Source: Stenocarpella maydis (taxonomy: Eukaryota; Ascomycota; Sordariomycetes; Diaporthales; Diaporthaceae). From it: a DNA stretch of 64,000 nt. The position numbers and the translations under genes are program-made. The notes under the pieces were generated by a model that saw only the letters and a program-made list of their open reading frames with translations, ran no database searches and was not told where the DNA came from. This document shows, piece by piece, positions 54,462 through 64,000 of the stretch (position 1 is its first letter; the number at the start of each line of letters is the position of its first letter). The stretch is taken from the NCBI GenBank assembly GCA_002270565.1, contig NQMI01000024.1, positions 124,001-188,000 on the forward strand. The letters are read 5' to 3'.

Positions 54462-56540
54462 CGTACACCGAGGTAGGAGCTTCAAAGCCTTGAGGCCCGG
54501 TACGCATGATTCTGGAGGCAGGGTGTTGGTGAACGAACGAAACGCCGCTGACACATGCCTCGTGACGCGAGGGGAGGGAGCATAGATGACTCAGCGGAAC
54601 TTTCTCATCCGCTTAGGTAAAGATGTATTCTTCCCGTCGTCCGAATTAGCTGGCTGCACGGCAGCACTTTGCCCTTATGGGTTTTAGCAGACGGCGTTTA
54701 CTAATAATCCACATCACCTGTGACTCACCACCCGCGAATATTTATGATGTGTTAGGTCTATAAGATTTGCGTTATCGCGATCTTGACCCAAATCTGCTGC
54801 GAACGTGCGGGTGTGATCTTCTTTCATGTGGCCTACCATCTTGATGATGCCTCGAAACTGAGCTCAACGGGGGGGTGATTTTCCGCCAGTGGCAGGTACG
54901 TAGTCAGGTGGTAATTATATTCAGTAATAAAATGAGACACCATCACCAAGTCTCGCGGCAGACTTTCAGACTTTTATTCTTTCGTTTCTCTTCTCTTCTT
55001 TTTGTTTTAGAGAAAAACAAACGTACCGGCTGAATCCATCACAAATTTGCTAATAGTCAAATCTGAACGCCATAAAAAGGTTACTGCAGCCCGGAGCATG
55101 CCAATACCTAGTCCAAGGATGCACCATTCAATGGTTCATCTTTTCTGCAATATGCTGACACATACAGACGAGACTAGTAAAGGCTTACATGTCATTCTGT
55201 GGACTACCCTGTCGTCTCATCTTCACACGATCCCTCCACCGACGATGCCATAGCCAAGGAGTGGAGAACTCTGCTGTGCCTCAGCAGGCTATGTTCACAG
55301 ATAACCCCAAGCTGCTACCGCCATCACGGAAATTATTGATTTGGCTTGGCAAAGACGTTGGTATTATTCTGTGTGCCTAACATCAGCCGGATGCTTACTG
55401 CACTCAGTCTCAGATCGAGAGGAGGGGTGGGTGTAGTGTAGTGTAGGTTGTGGGTTCCTGCAAGAGCGAAGCCATTAGCCCCTCACCAATTATCGCATCG
55501 TACCTCCTGAAAGCAGTGATAGCAGCGATAAGGCTTCAAAGTTCGCGACATGTTGCCCGCCTAGACCTCGTCGTGTGAAACCCCTGCTGCTTCAGATTTG
55601 GCGAGGCTGTTGATGGAATGCGACCCTGGGCTCTTTAGAGTTTGGCCGGGCTGGACTCTCACCATGAAATTAACGCTTGTGATATCCAGCAACGCTTGGC
55701 CGAGTGGGGAGATGGGCCTAGACCGTCGGCTCGTTCCGAGCTGGAAAGTGACGGGTATGAATACCGATGGGGGTGGTGCCCAGGCTCGCCATATTATTAC
55801 TGCGTTGGTCCCGGGCGAGCGCAACTGACTCTGAGATAGCTGTAGTATGGCTGTTTCAGGATTTAAAGTTAGTTTTCGGGTGCTAAAGTTACTCTGTCCA
55901 CAAGGATTATGACTGACCGCAGCCGAAAGCCGACATCTCGGTGTTTACGAACATCAGACTTCTCTTAGGCTAAATCATCACCGCTGTGGCGGGTATATTG
56001 ACTTGTGGCAACATGAAGAAAGCTATTCAGAGCTTGTAAAATAGCGGGCAGCTGCCTCATATTAGCCACCTGTACGATTCTGCTAGTTTCCGGGCCCTTG
56101 CAGTCAGTTTCCCGTAGCCCTGCACCGGAGCCAAACAATGATGACATTTGGTGACCTGGGTCAACGAAGAATGACAGATGAGGGGAATAAAACTTATCTC
56201 ACACACACTGCTTGTAGATAGGCCCATGGTGCCATTGATCATGGCATCTTTCGATAGTCGGCGTAACTTGGGCTGGGAATCCTCCTGTTAGGTACTGAGA
56301 TATTCATTTTCTTCTTCCCAGACCGCAAAGATACAATGGTTTCCAGAAGCTGATCCTCCACGCTGTTCGCTGAAGTCTTCTGGGCAGGCGATCTCTTTAA
56401 GAATGCTACGTCTAAAACGGAAACGCCCTTTTAAACAAATAGTCCACCTTAATTTCGAGATCTAGCTAGGTACGTCGCTGTTAGTATAACATCGTCGCCC
56501 CGGCTTCCAGCCGGGCCCCCCTTCCGGCCGCCCTACCCAC
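54462..56540. other. Intergenic region before the AT-rich arm
   Basis: No supportable gene is seen in 2.1 kb. Short frames at 55561-55839 on both strands lack motifs. A GC-rich segment with inverted CCGGC/GCCGG pieces at 56495-56535 leads into the repeat at 56541. Confidence 0.5.
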
Positions 56541-56580
56541 CCACCATGCCACTATTCCCAACGTCAATTTCCCGCCACAA
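56541..56580 (+). repeat. Dispersed repeat copy 2 (partner at 7743-7782)
   Basis: About 36 of 40 bases match 7743-7782. It lies exactly at the border between normal and AT-rich DNA; an undetermined base follows at 56589. Confidence 0.7.
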
Positions 56581-56934
56581 CTATTACCNTAAGAGCTAAG
56601 ATTTAAACCTATATACTCCATTTTTATTATTAAAGCTATTCCTTATAGCAGATTCTTCAAAATCAGTCTCTATTTAGCGGTTTTTAAGGATATAGTTGCT
56701 TAATGGTGCTCTTACTTAACTAACTAGCCATAACCCTATTTTTCTCCACCTAGAATAAATATTTACTACCATGAATACCTCTCTTTAAGCCTTATAATAA
56801 ATAATAAAGTAATCTCCATTTAGTTATAATTATTAATATATTATAGACTTTGAGAAGGTATAAATGTTTCCAGAATGCTTGCTTAAATAGGCTAAATATA
56901 GCTATATCTAAAAGCTATAAAATATATATTATAT

Positions 56935-57313
56935 TGAAAACGGGCCAGAGGGGTGAGGACAAACCTCCACACACACAAAAAGGCACACATTCTGCCAGAG
57001 TTCTGATCAAGCAACCACCTCAAGAGGAGCGTGGAAGGCAAGAAGAGGAGCTCCTGACGCGATAAGAGAGTTATAAGGGGAATAGAGGGTGCCAAGAGGG
57101 GAGGGCAGAAGAGGGCACAAGAAAAGATTTCACAGCACACACGTATATATCAGACAGATACAAGTTCACAGGGTATAAAAAGATTGATTCTCTAGGACTA
57201 GAAATTTTTCAAAAGCAACGCAGGAGGGCCCCTTCTTATAGTCTTGGGGGCAACGCTAGGGCTGGTTTTCCCCGGATCCCAGAACACACCAGTTTCCCCT
57301 AGACCCCGGAACA
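56935..57313. mobile_element. Probable solo LTR, little mutated
   Basis: A 379-bp island of normal composition begins TG (TGAAAACGGGCC) and ends CA (CCCCGGAACA), is flanked on both sides by ATAT, and contains TATAAAAAG at 57175. These are features of a long terminal repeat left after recombination. Family and strand are unknown; the target duplication is weak because the flanks are AT-rich. Confidence 0.5.
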
Positions 57314-57479
57314 ATATATACTAGCAAGAAGACTATATACATTTTATATAAAAAGCATTCCTATTTAAAACCTATAGCAGTATGAGTATAATAGTTATCT
57401 ATTATTAATAAATACTACTCATTTGGGTTAATGTAATAATCAAAGGGTTTCTAAGTCTGTTAAACCTAAAAGATCAAGG

Positions 57480-57909
57480 GTTTATATTCGGAATATATTA
57501 TTAGGCGGTTGTTAAGCAATATCATTAGCTAATAATAATCACTAGCTATAAGGCTATCCAATACTGGGATTAAATACTTAGATCAACAACTAAAGAGTCT
57601 ATTCTATAAAAGCTATCTACTATAGTAATAACTATATCCTTATATATTCCAACTCTTCAGTTAGTTATATTAAAGCTTAGTATTACTCATTCAACTTTAA
57701 GCAAGCACTTACAGCTATTGCTCATTGTTGCTCATAGTTGCTCGCATAAGCACTACTAAGCTAGTAGGTCTGCAACCCTAACCCTGGGTCTTAATAGGCA
57801 GTACTAACTCAGCAGTTGGAGTCCTGCAGGGTCATATCATAGCATTTGCCCTAAGTGCCTGGGTTCTTAAAATAGGTCCTTGGGGTGCCATCATATTTGG
57901 CTCATAATA
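57480..57909 (-). repeat. Left LTR (3' LTR) of the gypsy relic
   Basis: Approximate copy of the right LTR, heavily changed by C/T and G/A differences. It contains AACCCTAACCCTGGG near 57774, matching AACCCTAACCCTGTCC in the right LTR. Confidence 0.65.
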
Positions 57910-58315
57910 CTATCTCCCTCCCTACTTCTTTTATCCTTAAAAGTACTCCATAAGTTATTTTTATTCATTCATATTATTATTTATGCCTTTCTAATTCAAA
58001 GATTCTCAGGTTATAAAAAGTTCCATCACCAGAGTATCCAAGAAGCATTAAGCCTACCTTAATCATTACGCTTTTATTAAATAATATAGTTACAAAGTTG
58101 CCCCATGTTTCCATTATTTATTAAAGAGTCTAATTTACAAGATAATTAATTTCATAAAGAGCTATTCATAATGCACCAAGCATGGTTATTCCTATAATGC
58201 ATTATATACGCTAGTATCTTCCCATAAGTGCCTTATCTTTTCGAATTTTATTAATATACTAATTATTATAATATTATATATTACCAATAAGCTAGCTAAG
58301 CTAAATAGTTGTAAG

Positions 58316-58560
58316 ATTAAGGAGGAGGAGTATCTAAAAGAGGTATAGGCTCAATTTTAAAGGGCTTAAGATTCTTTAAATAAATCCCTAGTTTATTTAG
58401 CCCGTTTAAGAAAGTAAAAACATTTTCTCTAGGAAAAGGGGGTAAAGCTAGTAAATAAGGGGTTAGCTAAGGAGGAGCAGGCTTATACTACTAAAGTAGT
58501 GCAGGAAGTTATAGCCACTAAGGGGTCTTTTCCTAATCCTCATTTTAATTAGAATTCTAT
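58316..58560 (+). mobile_element. Fot1/pogo-type transposase C-terminal relic
   Basis: The plus-strand trace SLVYLARLRK, then KHFL and KGVKLVNKGLAKEEQAYTTK, resembles the basic coiled-coil tail of Fot1/pogo transposases (LARLRKQKRFLRERG type). It lies between the left LTR and the gypsy integrase and in the opposite orientation, so it may be a nested insertion. Only the C-terminal part is recognisable. Confidence 0.4.
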
Positions 58561-60353
58561 AAGTACTAGAAATACAGTAGTAGATTAATCCAGATTTTTA
58601 GTTAGGAGTAAAGGGAATACACCTATAAATAGCTTATCTAGTTCCTAATTTTTATCTTCTAGTATCCCTAGACTAATAGTATATTTTTCAACTAGTAAGT
58701 AATTTAGCTAGTTGGCTGGGTAATATTTACCTTTACTTATAGTTGAGTTCTTAGTTTTAAAACTTTCTAGGAGTTTCTTACTATTCATAAGGTTTTATTC
58801 TAGTTCTCATATATTTTCACTTAAGTTATATTCTTTCCATTTAATAAGGCATTCCATTATTCCTTAATATTATCTAGAGTCTATAATTCTTTCTACTTTA
58901 TATTCCTTATTATATTTATTAAGGGTTTTAATCTATATTTCAGTTTTATATTCTTAGGTGCTAATTTAAGAAGTAAAATATAAAAGTTATTATATTATTT
59001 CATTCCTTTAGGTAGTAAAAGTTTATAGTTAGTATCTAATTATTTTTATAAAATTTTAAAGGGGCTAATTTTCTTATAATTAAGCTTTTTATTACTAAAT
59101 TATTAGTTTTAATATTTTAGTAAAGAAGATAGACCTTATCTCCCTTCTTAAGAATTAGTTCCTTAATTCTTTTCCAATTTATATATTTTATTATTCATTC
59201 CTATATAAAAGAGAGTTCTACTTAGATATTCTTTTAGATTTATCTAATTTATATTGCTTTTTATTCCGCTAATTCCGCTAGAGTATCATTTAGTAATAAT
59301 TCATAATATGCCTAAGGTTCATATCCATAGAGTGCAAAGAAAGGTAACTATTTAGTCATACTAGTAGTTATACTATTATAAGTAAATTATGCTAGTAATA
59401 ACAGTTTAACCCAATTATCCTATAACTAGTTAATATAGTATTAGAGGTATTATTCTATAATCTAGTTAATTTATTTCATTTATTCATCTATTTATAAGTA
59501 TACTATTATTAAGAGCTTATATTTTGCTCTAAATTACTTCATTAGTAACTTCCAGAACTTTAATATAAAGAGCTTATCTCTATCTAGGATAATTTCATAT
59601 AGCATCCCGTAGTTACTTACTACAGTTTACAAGAATGTATATGCAAGTTCTTCTGCTATACTAGCTTCCTTATATAATATGAAGTATGCATACTTGCTCA
59701 GTCTACGAACCACTACTAGAATACTATCATTCAGTACTCTAGTTAAGGGTTCTCATAAGAGAGGTAGCTTAATGATAAAGTCTAGGCTAATGGATGACTA
59801 TACAGCTATAGGTACTAGTAGGGGTTTCAACAATCCATACGGTTTATATCTAGAGGCCTTATTTTTATTACATAAGTTGCATTTGCTAATGATATCTTAA
59901 ACCTTTTTCTTAAGGTTGGGAATCTAATAATTCCTTTAAATCCTTTTAATTATTACTATAACACCTTAGTAACCATATGCTAGTACTTCATATATTTCTA
60001 TAATCAACTCATCTTATTCTTTCAGATTAATAAGGGTTTTTCTAGTTTGGAAGTTAACCTTAATTATAGCATTAAGTTCTTAGTTAAGAATGAGGCTTCC
60101 ATCTTCTTAAGTTTTAAATACTATTCATTCTATAGGTAAATCCTTATCCTAATAGTCGGGTCTTTAACTAAGTACATCTGCTCTTGCATTTTTAATTCCA
60201 TCCATATAAATAACCTTAATATTGAATTATAATAAGAACTCTATATACCTAACTTATCATTTATTAAGTGCCTTAATTATTATAAACGTTATAAGATTCT
60301 TATAATCCATATAGAGTTTAATCTGTTTCTTAGGTCCTATAAGGTAGTATTAC

Positions 60354-60870
60354 TGTTAAACGGAACCGCTCAGCAAGGAGTTAACCTAGACTTTGTGCAA
60401 GGAGTTACCCTAGACTTGCGAGTCAGGCGAATTTCGCTAAGTACGCCCAGTGCGTGCGCGACGCAAGATGAGTTTGGTGGCCGTGAGTCAATTATTTTGG
60501 TCTGCATTTGCACCTTAATTTAGACCTCTGCATTACCCTTATTTCTTACCCAAAAAGTATATAACTTAGTGCATTAGATAGCCTGATTTCTGAAGTTTAT
60601 ATGTACTTAATTTGGGCATTGCTAGGGCTGTGGTTGGCTAGTTGTTTGGAACCAAAGATGGTGTGTTGGAAGGGCGAATTTTCCGGCATTTGCAAATTTG
60701 CACCAGAGCCGACCGCAGCGTGCCCAGGGGTGAGACGACGTCGGAGGGTATATAAGGAGGGCTTACAGAAGCCCAACTTAATTCAATACAAAGTTGTCCA
60801 GACCATTGTCAATCGTCCCAATTCGCCTCAGAGCACCATACTGCGACCCTGCCGAAACACACGCTGAACT
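60354..60870. mobile_element. Normal-composition island, possible solo LTR
   Basis: An island of about 515 bp beginning TGTTAAACGGAACC sits in stop-filled gypsy sequence. It has a TATATAAGG promoter motif near 60749 followed by a leader-like stretch, and a 24-base direct tandem duplication at 60373-60420. The right border and target duplication are not clear, so the class is uncertain. Confidence 0.4.
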
Positions 60871-61341
60871 GAATGCTATTTTATAGCACAAATTCATCAG
60901 AGTTTTTTAGTTTGTTTTATTATTCTCTAAGTAGTCTCCAAGAGTAAGTTTAAACTAAGTAAGAGCATTTCCTTTAAGCTAATATCTAATAAAGATAATC
61001 TTATTATAATTAGTTCCAAACTAAAGCTTATAATATTAGAAGTAAGCGCGGTATTAAGTAAGGAATCCCTAGAGGGTTCCCTTATCTCCCTTATAGGGGC
61101 CGGGCTTATCTATCTTATAAGCTTTAGCTTGCTAAACTATATAGAGATAATTGATTTCCTACTAGAGGGCTATAATCTATAAGGCTATTTCCTAGGTACT
61201 TATAATCTAGGCTTATTTATTATTAAAGGAGGTAATTAATATTATATCTTTATATTGCTTAATTAGTTGCATATATAGCTATTTTAAATAAGAGTTATTA
61301 AAATATTATGATTATACTAAACCTTTATGAGGTTTAGTAAG

Positions 61342-61779
61342 TAACCTATAGAGTTTATATTAGTAGAGTGGTATAGAGGTGGTATGTAATTAAGTTATAG
61401 TATATAAAGATACTATTTATAAGGAGGGTATAATTAAAAGCTATAAGGCTATTTAATTGGTAAGACTAAATATTTAGATTAATGACTGAAGAGTCTGTTT
61501 TATGAGAGCTATTTATTATGGTGATGATTATGTCTGTATATATATTCTGACTCTTTATTTGTCTTTTGGTGATAGATTGTATGAACTGTTGATAACTTTA
61601 TCGGTCTATCCTGAAGTCATTAGGACTGCTGGCGGTCCTATTGGTCCACCCTGATTAGTGGGTTCCTAACCCTAACCCTGTCCTAGCACATCCCGTTATC
61701 TTGTGCCTGCGGGGTTGCGTTGTGGCAGTTGGTCTTGGTTACCCTGGATCCCGGGTTACCATCGTGTTGGTTCATAACA
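61342..61779 (-). repeat. Right LTR (5' LTR) of the gypsy relic
   Basis: Partner of 57480-57909. The outer half (61600-61779) retains more G and C than the left copy. The minus-strand start reads TGTTATGAACC. Confidence 0.65.
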
Positions 61780-62142
61780 ATTGGGCCCTAGGATTGGCAT
61801 TTATATGCGGGGTTTGGAATCTAATTATAGCCGCTTTAATGCCCCTAAAACACCAACTACCTTTATAAGCTTATTTACTAAGTAAATATCTATAGATTGG
61901 TTAAATTCCTATGTGTATAGCTTCAAAATTGGCTGTGATATATGTAAGTTAATGTGGTGATATTTGTATGTAGGTCCTCGTTCCACTGGTAGGGGTGTTC
62001 CACTAGTGGGGGTCAGATGGTAAGATTTGGCGCTCCTTGAATGTCTGTGTGCAACCACAGGGATGGATGGGTTCAGGGCTTACTTAAGCCATGGGAACAG
62101 GGTGGTAGGTCATCTTTCCTCTGTTGATGTCTGTGGCCTGGT

Positions 62143-62607
62143 TGTAACGCCACATTCCCCATAGCTTCCTCAGATGCTGTCACAGCATATTTAGGTGTAC
62201 GACGAAATAACTAGTTGTTGCACGAAGAGAAAAGAGCTAAGTATCTATTTTATACATGTGAAATGTAGGCATTTATATAGGGGGTTCCTGGAGTGGATAC
62301 CGTGACAGATACCAGCGTTCTGTGCCCGCACTAACGAGATGGTGCTTAAGTGGCCGAACCCGGGCCCCCATACAGATCTACAACGGCGGTCGAGCTGGTA
62401 GAGAGCTCCGGCTTTCCAGACGATCTTGCTGGCCGTTGTTCCCCATTCCCGTACGTATCCTAGAAGTTTGGATTGACCAAAGGATCCCTGGAGGAATCAC
62501 TAAGAGCCTCCATCTTTATCCTTAAAATTTACCACTAGCAAACATTTCACAGGAATCTCAAGTCACTGTCAGTCAGAACAAATACAGACCCTCACATTGC
62601 CTTTCTA
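62143..62607 (+). mobile_element. Probable solo LTR flanked by CTGGT duplication
   Basis: The 465-bp segment begins TGTAACGCCACATT. It is flanked exactly by the 5-base direct repeat CTGGT (62138-62142 and 62608-62612) and contains a TTTATATAGG promoter motif near 62271. It ends in TCTA rather than CA, possibly a C-to-T change. No internal element is adjacent, so it is a solo LTR. Confidence 0.5.
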
Positions 62608-62689
62608 CTGGTTCCTTCGGAAGGACCGTGACGGCCAATGCAGACAGTTTTATGCCGTACCATGGCGGATCACCATTCGGGATACCCCA

Positions 62690-64000
62690 CGTGCCGGGAC
62701 ACCCAAAATTCTCAACCCCCACACAAATCAACAAACTTTACTTATACGTTTCTCTACAACTATTGAAGCTATTTATAATCCGAGACTATAGATAAATAGA
62801 GAATTGCTTAATGAACATTGTAGACTATTCTAAAAGTGGATTGGCGTCCCTCTCGGGCCGTTTATTCCGAGTGTATAATTAACCCTAAATGCTAAATTAG
62901 AGAGGACTTCTTACATTCTACAGACTAAATCCTCAGTGCTAGAGACCCAATTGCCCACTATAATGCCTAACTATACTAAGGATAACGTGGCTGATGCCCT
63001 ACATAACATTATTGATAATGGAATGTCTCTAAATAAAGCCGCTAAGAAGCATAATGTACCTATATCTACCCTATCTGCCTGCAAGAATAGCCGTACTATA
63101 AAGACTGATCCTAAGGCCTAACCATTAAATTCCCGACTATCTAGTGCGCAAGAAGACTATATTGTTAAGTGGATTCTACAGTAAGAAAGGCTTAATTGCG
63201 CCCCAAGCTACTCCTAGATTAGAAATATAGTGATAAAGGTTATCAAATAATCCGGTAATAATTAGCTAGTTAGCAAGAAGTAGGTTAAGCGGTTTATTTA
63301 GCGCTACCTAGAGGTCTACAATAAAGTTGGCTATATATAAGAAGCCCTAAGGTTTTATGAGTTCACCCTAAAGGCAGTTAACTAGTATTTTGATATTCAG
63401 GAGGGCGAATACTCGTAAGTAAAGCTGAAGCTCACTATTAACATTAATAAAGCTAAATTAATAGCTGTGTTTAATATATAAATTAATACTAATAAAGCTA
63501 TAACTTTTCATACTAATGGATTGAGTATAGAACTAGATTCTCTAGTTATAGGAACTTTAGAGATAAAGAAGGTACTAGTTAAACATAATTAATCTAGGTG
63601 GTGGTCTACTATAATAGAGGCTATTATTGCTAATAACGAGGCCCTTAATCCGGGTATTATTTTTAAGGGCAAATAACTCTAAGTATAGTGGTTTATTAAT
63701 AAGTTTAAGAAGACCTGCTTATTATGGCACTTTATTATATCTCTAAATGGCGAAATAAATAACTAGATAGGCCTATCATAGCTCCAAGAGGTCTTCTTAC
63801 TATAAATAAATACCCGCTAAAACGATAATTTTAAGGCAATTCTATTAATATTAGATAGCCATTTTAGCTACACTTGTATAGGTATATAGCCAGGTTTTAT
63901 AATATTAAGCTAATTCAATTAATCAACCTATATAGGATAAGTTTATAATTACATGCTTTAAGAATAATATCTTCTGCTACTATTTATCAGCATATTGCTT
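62690..64000 (+). mobile_element. Fot1/pogo-type DNA transposon relic, cut by window edge
   Basis: The frame from 62963 reads MPNYTKDNVADALHNIIDNG and SLNKAAKKHNVPISTLSACK (psq-type helix-turn-helix). It continues with stops through LSSAQEDYIVKWIL, an RLN-x-APSYS-like CENP-B helix region, then TIIEAI, ALNPGIIFKGK and ILLILDSHFSYT, which are the DDE catalytic region of Fot1/pogo transposases. Many stops stand where CAA/CAG (Gln) or TGG (Trp) is expected, the RIP pattern. The 5' terminus is probably near 62690 (CACGTGCCGGGACACCC). The 3' end is outside the window. The product is non-functional. Confidence 0.75.

Larger units (their letters stand above)
57480..61779 (-). mobile_element. Ty3/gypsy LTR retrotransposon relic
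   Basis: LTR pair: left about 57480-57909, right about 61342-61779. They align over AGCTATAAGGCTAT (57550 / 61441), the AAGAGTCT...ACTCT block (57595-57655 / 61488-61552) and the outer end (GGCTCATAATA / GGTTCATAACA). A polypurine tract is readable on the minus strand just inside the left LTR (57908-57925). Minus-strand protein traces are RNase H at about 60150-60330 (LYMDYKNLITF, IKVIYMDGIKNARADVLS) and integrase at about 59040-59450 (DNWVKLLLLA-x-FAYN region, PFFALYGYEP, LILKKGDKVYLLY-x-NIKTN). Gag, protease and most of reverse transcriptase are missing. Stops interrupt all parts; the element is dead. Boundaries are approximate. Confidence 0.8.
56590..64000. repeat. AT-rich RIP-decayed transposon region
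   Basis: Base composition drops abruptly to strongly AT-rich with abundant TA dinucleotides and stop codons in all frames. This is the signature of repeat-induced point mutation (C-to-T, mainly at CpA) in fungi that carry RIP. Recognisable transposon remnants are listed separately. Islands at 56935-57313, 60354-60870 and 61600-62760 keep near-normal composition. No live gene is seen. The region runs off the right edge. Confidence 0.9.

Noticed and set aside
55561..55839. Overlapping short frames on both strands
   Set aside because: No motif, no splice extension and no promoter signals; not reported as a gene.
1..64000. tRNA, rRNA or CRISPR loci
   Set aside because: I looked for the GGTTCGANNCC-type tRNA arm on both strands and for regular spaced repeats and saw none; CRISPR arrays are not expected in a fungal nuclear genome.

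Overview
The window looks like nuclear DNA of a filamentous ascomycete, most likely a Sordariomycete. Genes are spliced by short 44-120 bp introns with fungal splice sites. The families present are typical of Pezizomycotina: Zn2Cys6 regulators, a HET-domain gene, a DHA1 drug transporter, CBM1-GH10 and GH7 plant cell wall enzymes, a GPI-anchored GH17 glucanase, and RIP-mutated transposons. The species cannot be named from the sequence alone.

Layout. 0.6-12.2 kb holds a compact secondary-metabolism block. It contains a Zn2Cys6 regulator, an AscI/PaxA-like membrane protein (putative terpene cyclase), an MFS efflux pump, an HxxxD acyltransferase and a PaxM-like FAD epoxidase. No prenyltransferase, PKS, NRPS or other backbone gene is inside the window; one could lie off the left edge. 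14.4-17.7 kb holds a tandem pair of secreted lignocellulases (GH10 xylanase with CBM1, GH7 without CBM). 17.7-27.2 kb is gene-poor, with homopolymer tracts, an orphan-looking promoter over minisatellites, three small or membrane genes and the GH17 glucanase. 28.6-30.6 kb is a frameshifted HET gene flanked by diverged direct repeats. 31.9-40 kb is housekeeping-like: 3CxxC zinc-finger protein, Sec11 signal peptidase subunit, multi-pass membrane protein, BTB protein. 43-54.5 kb carries DUF1349, F-box/ankyrin, aquaporin and kelch genes and a second Zn2Cys6 regulator with a likely frameshift.

From about 56.6 kb to the right edge the sequence abruptly becomes AT-rich and stop-filled. This is a RIP-decayed transposon graveyard. 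It includes a Ty3/gypsy relic on the minus strand (RNase H and integrase recognisable, LTR pair at about 57.5-57.9 and 61.3-61.8 kb), Fot1/pogo-type transposase relics on the plus strand, and less mutated short islands that look like solo LTRs.

The most interesting points are the backbone-less terpenoid-type cluster, the strongly over-represented intergenic palindrome TACCTAGGTA, the direct repeats bracketing the broken HET gene, and the contrast between RIP-decayed elements and near-intact solo LTR islands. Exon boundaries were derived by hand from reading frames and splice signals; I could not run searches or alignments.
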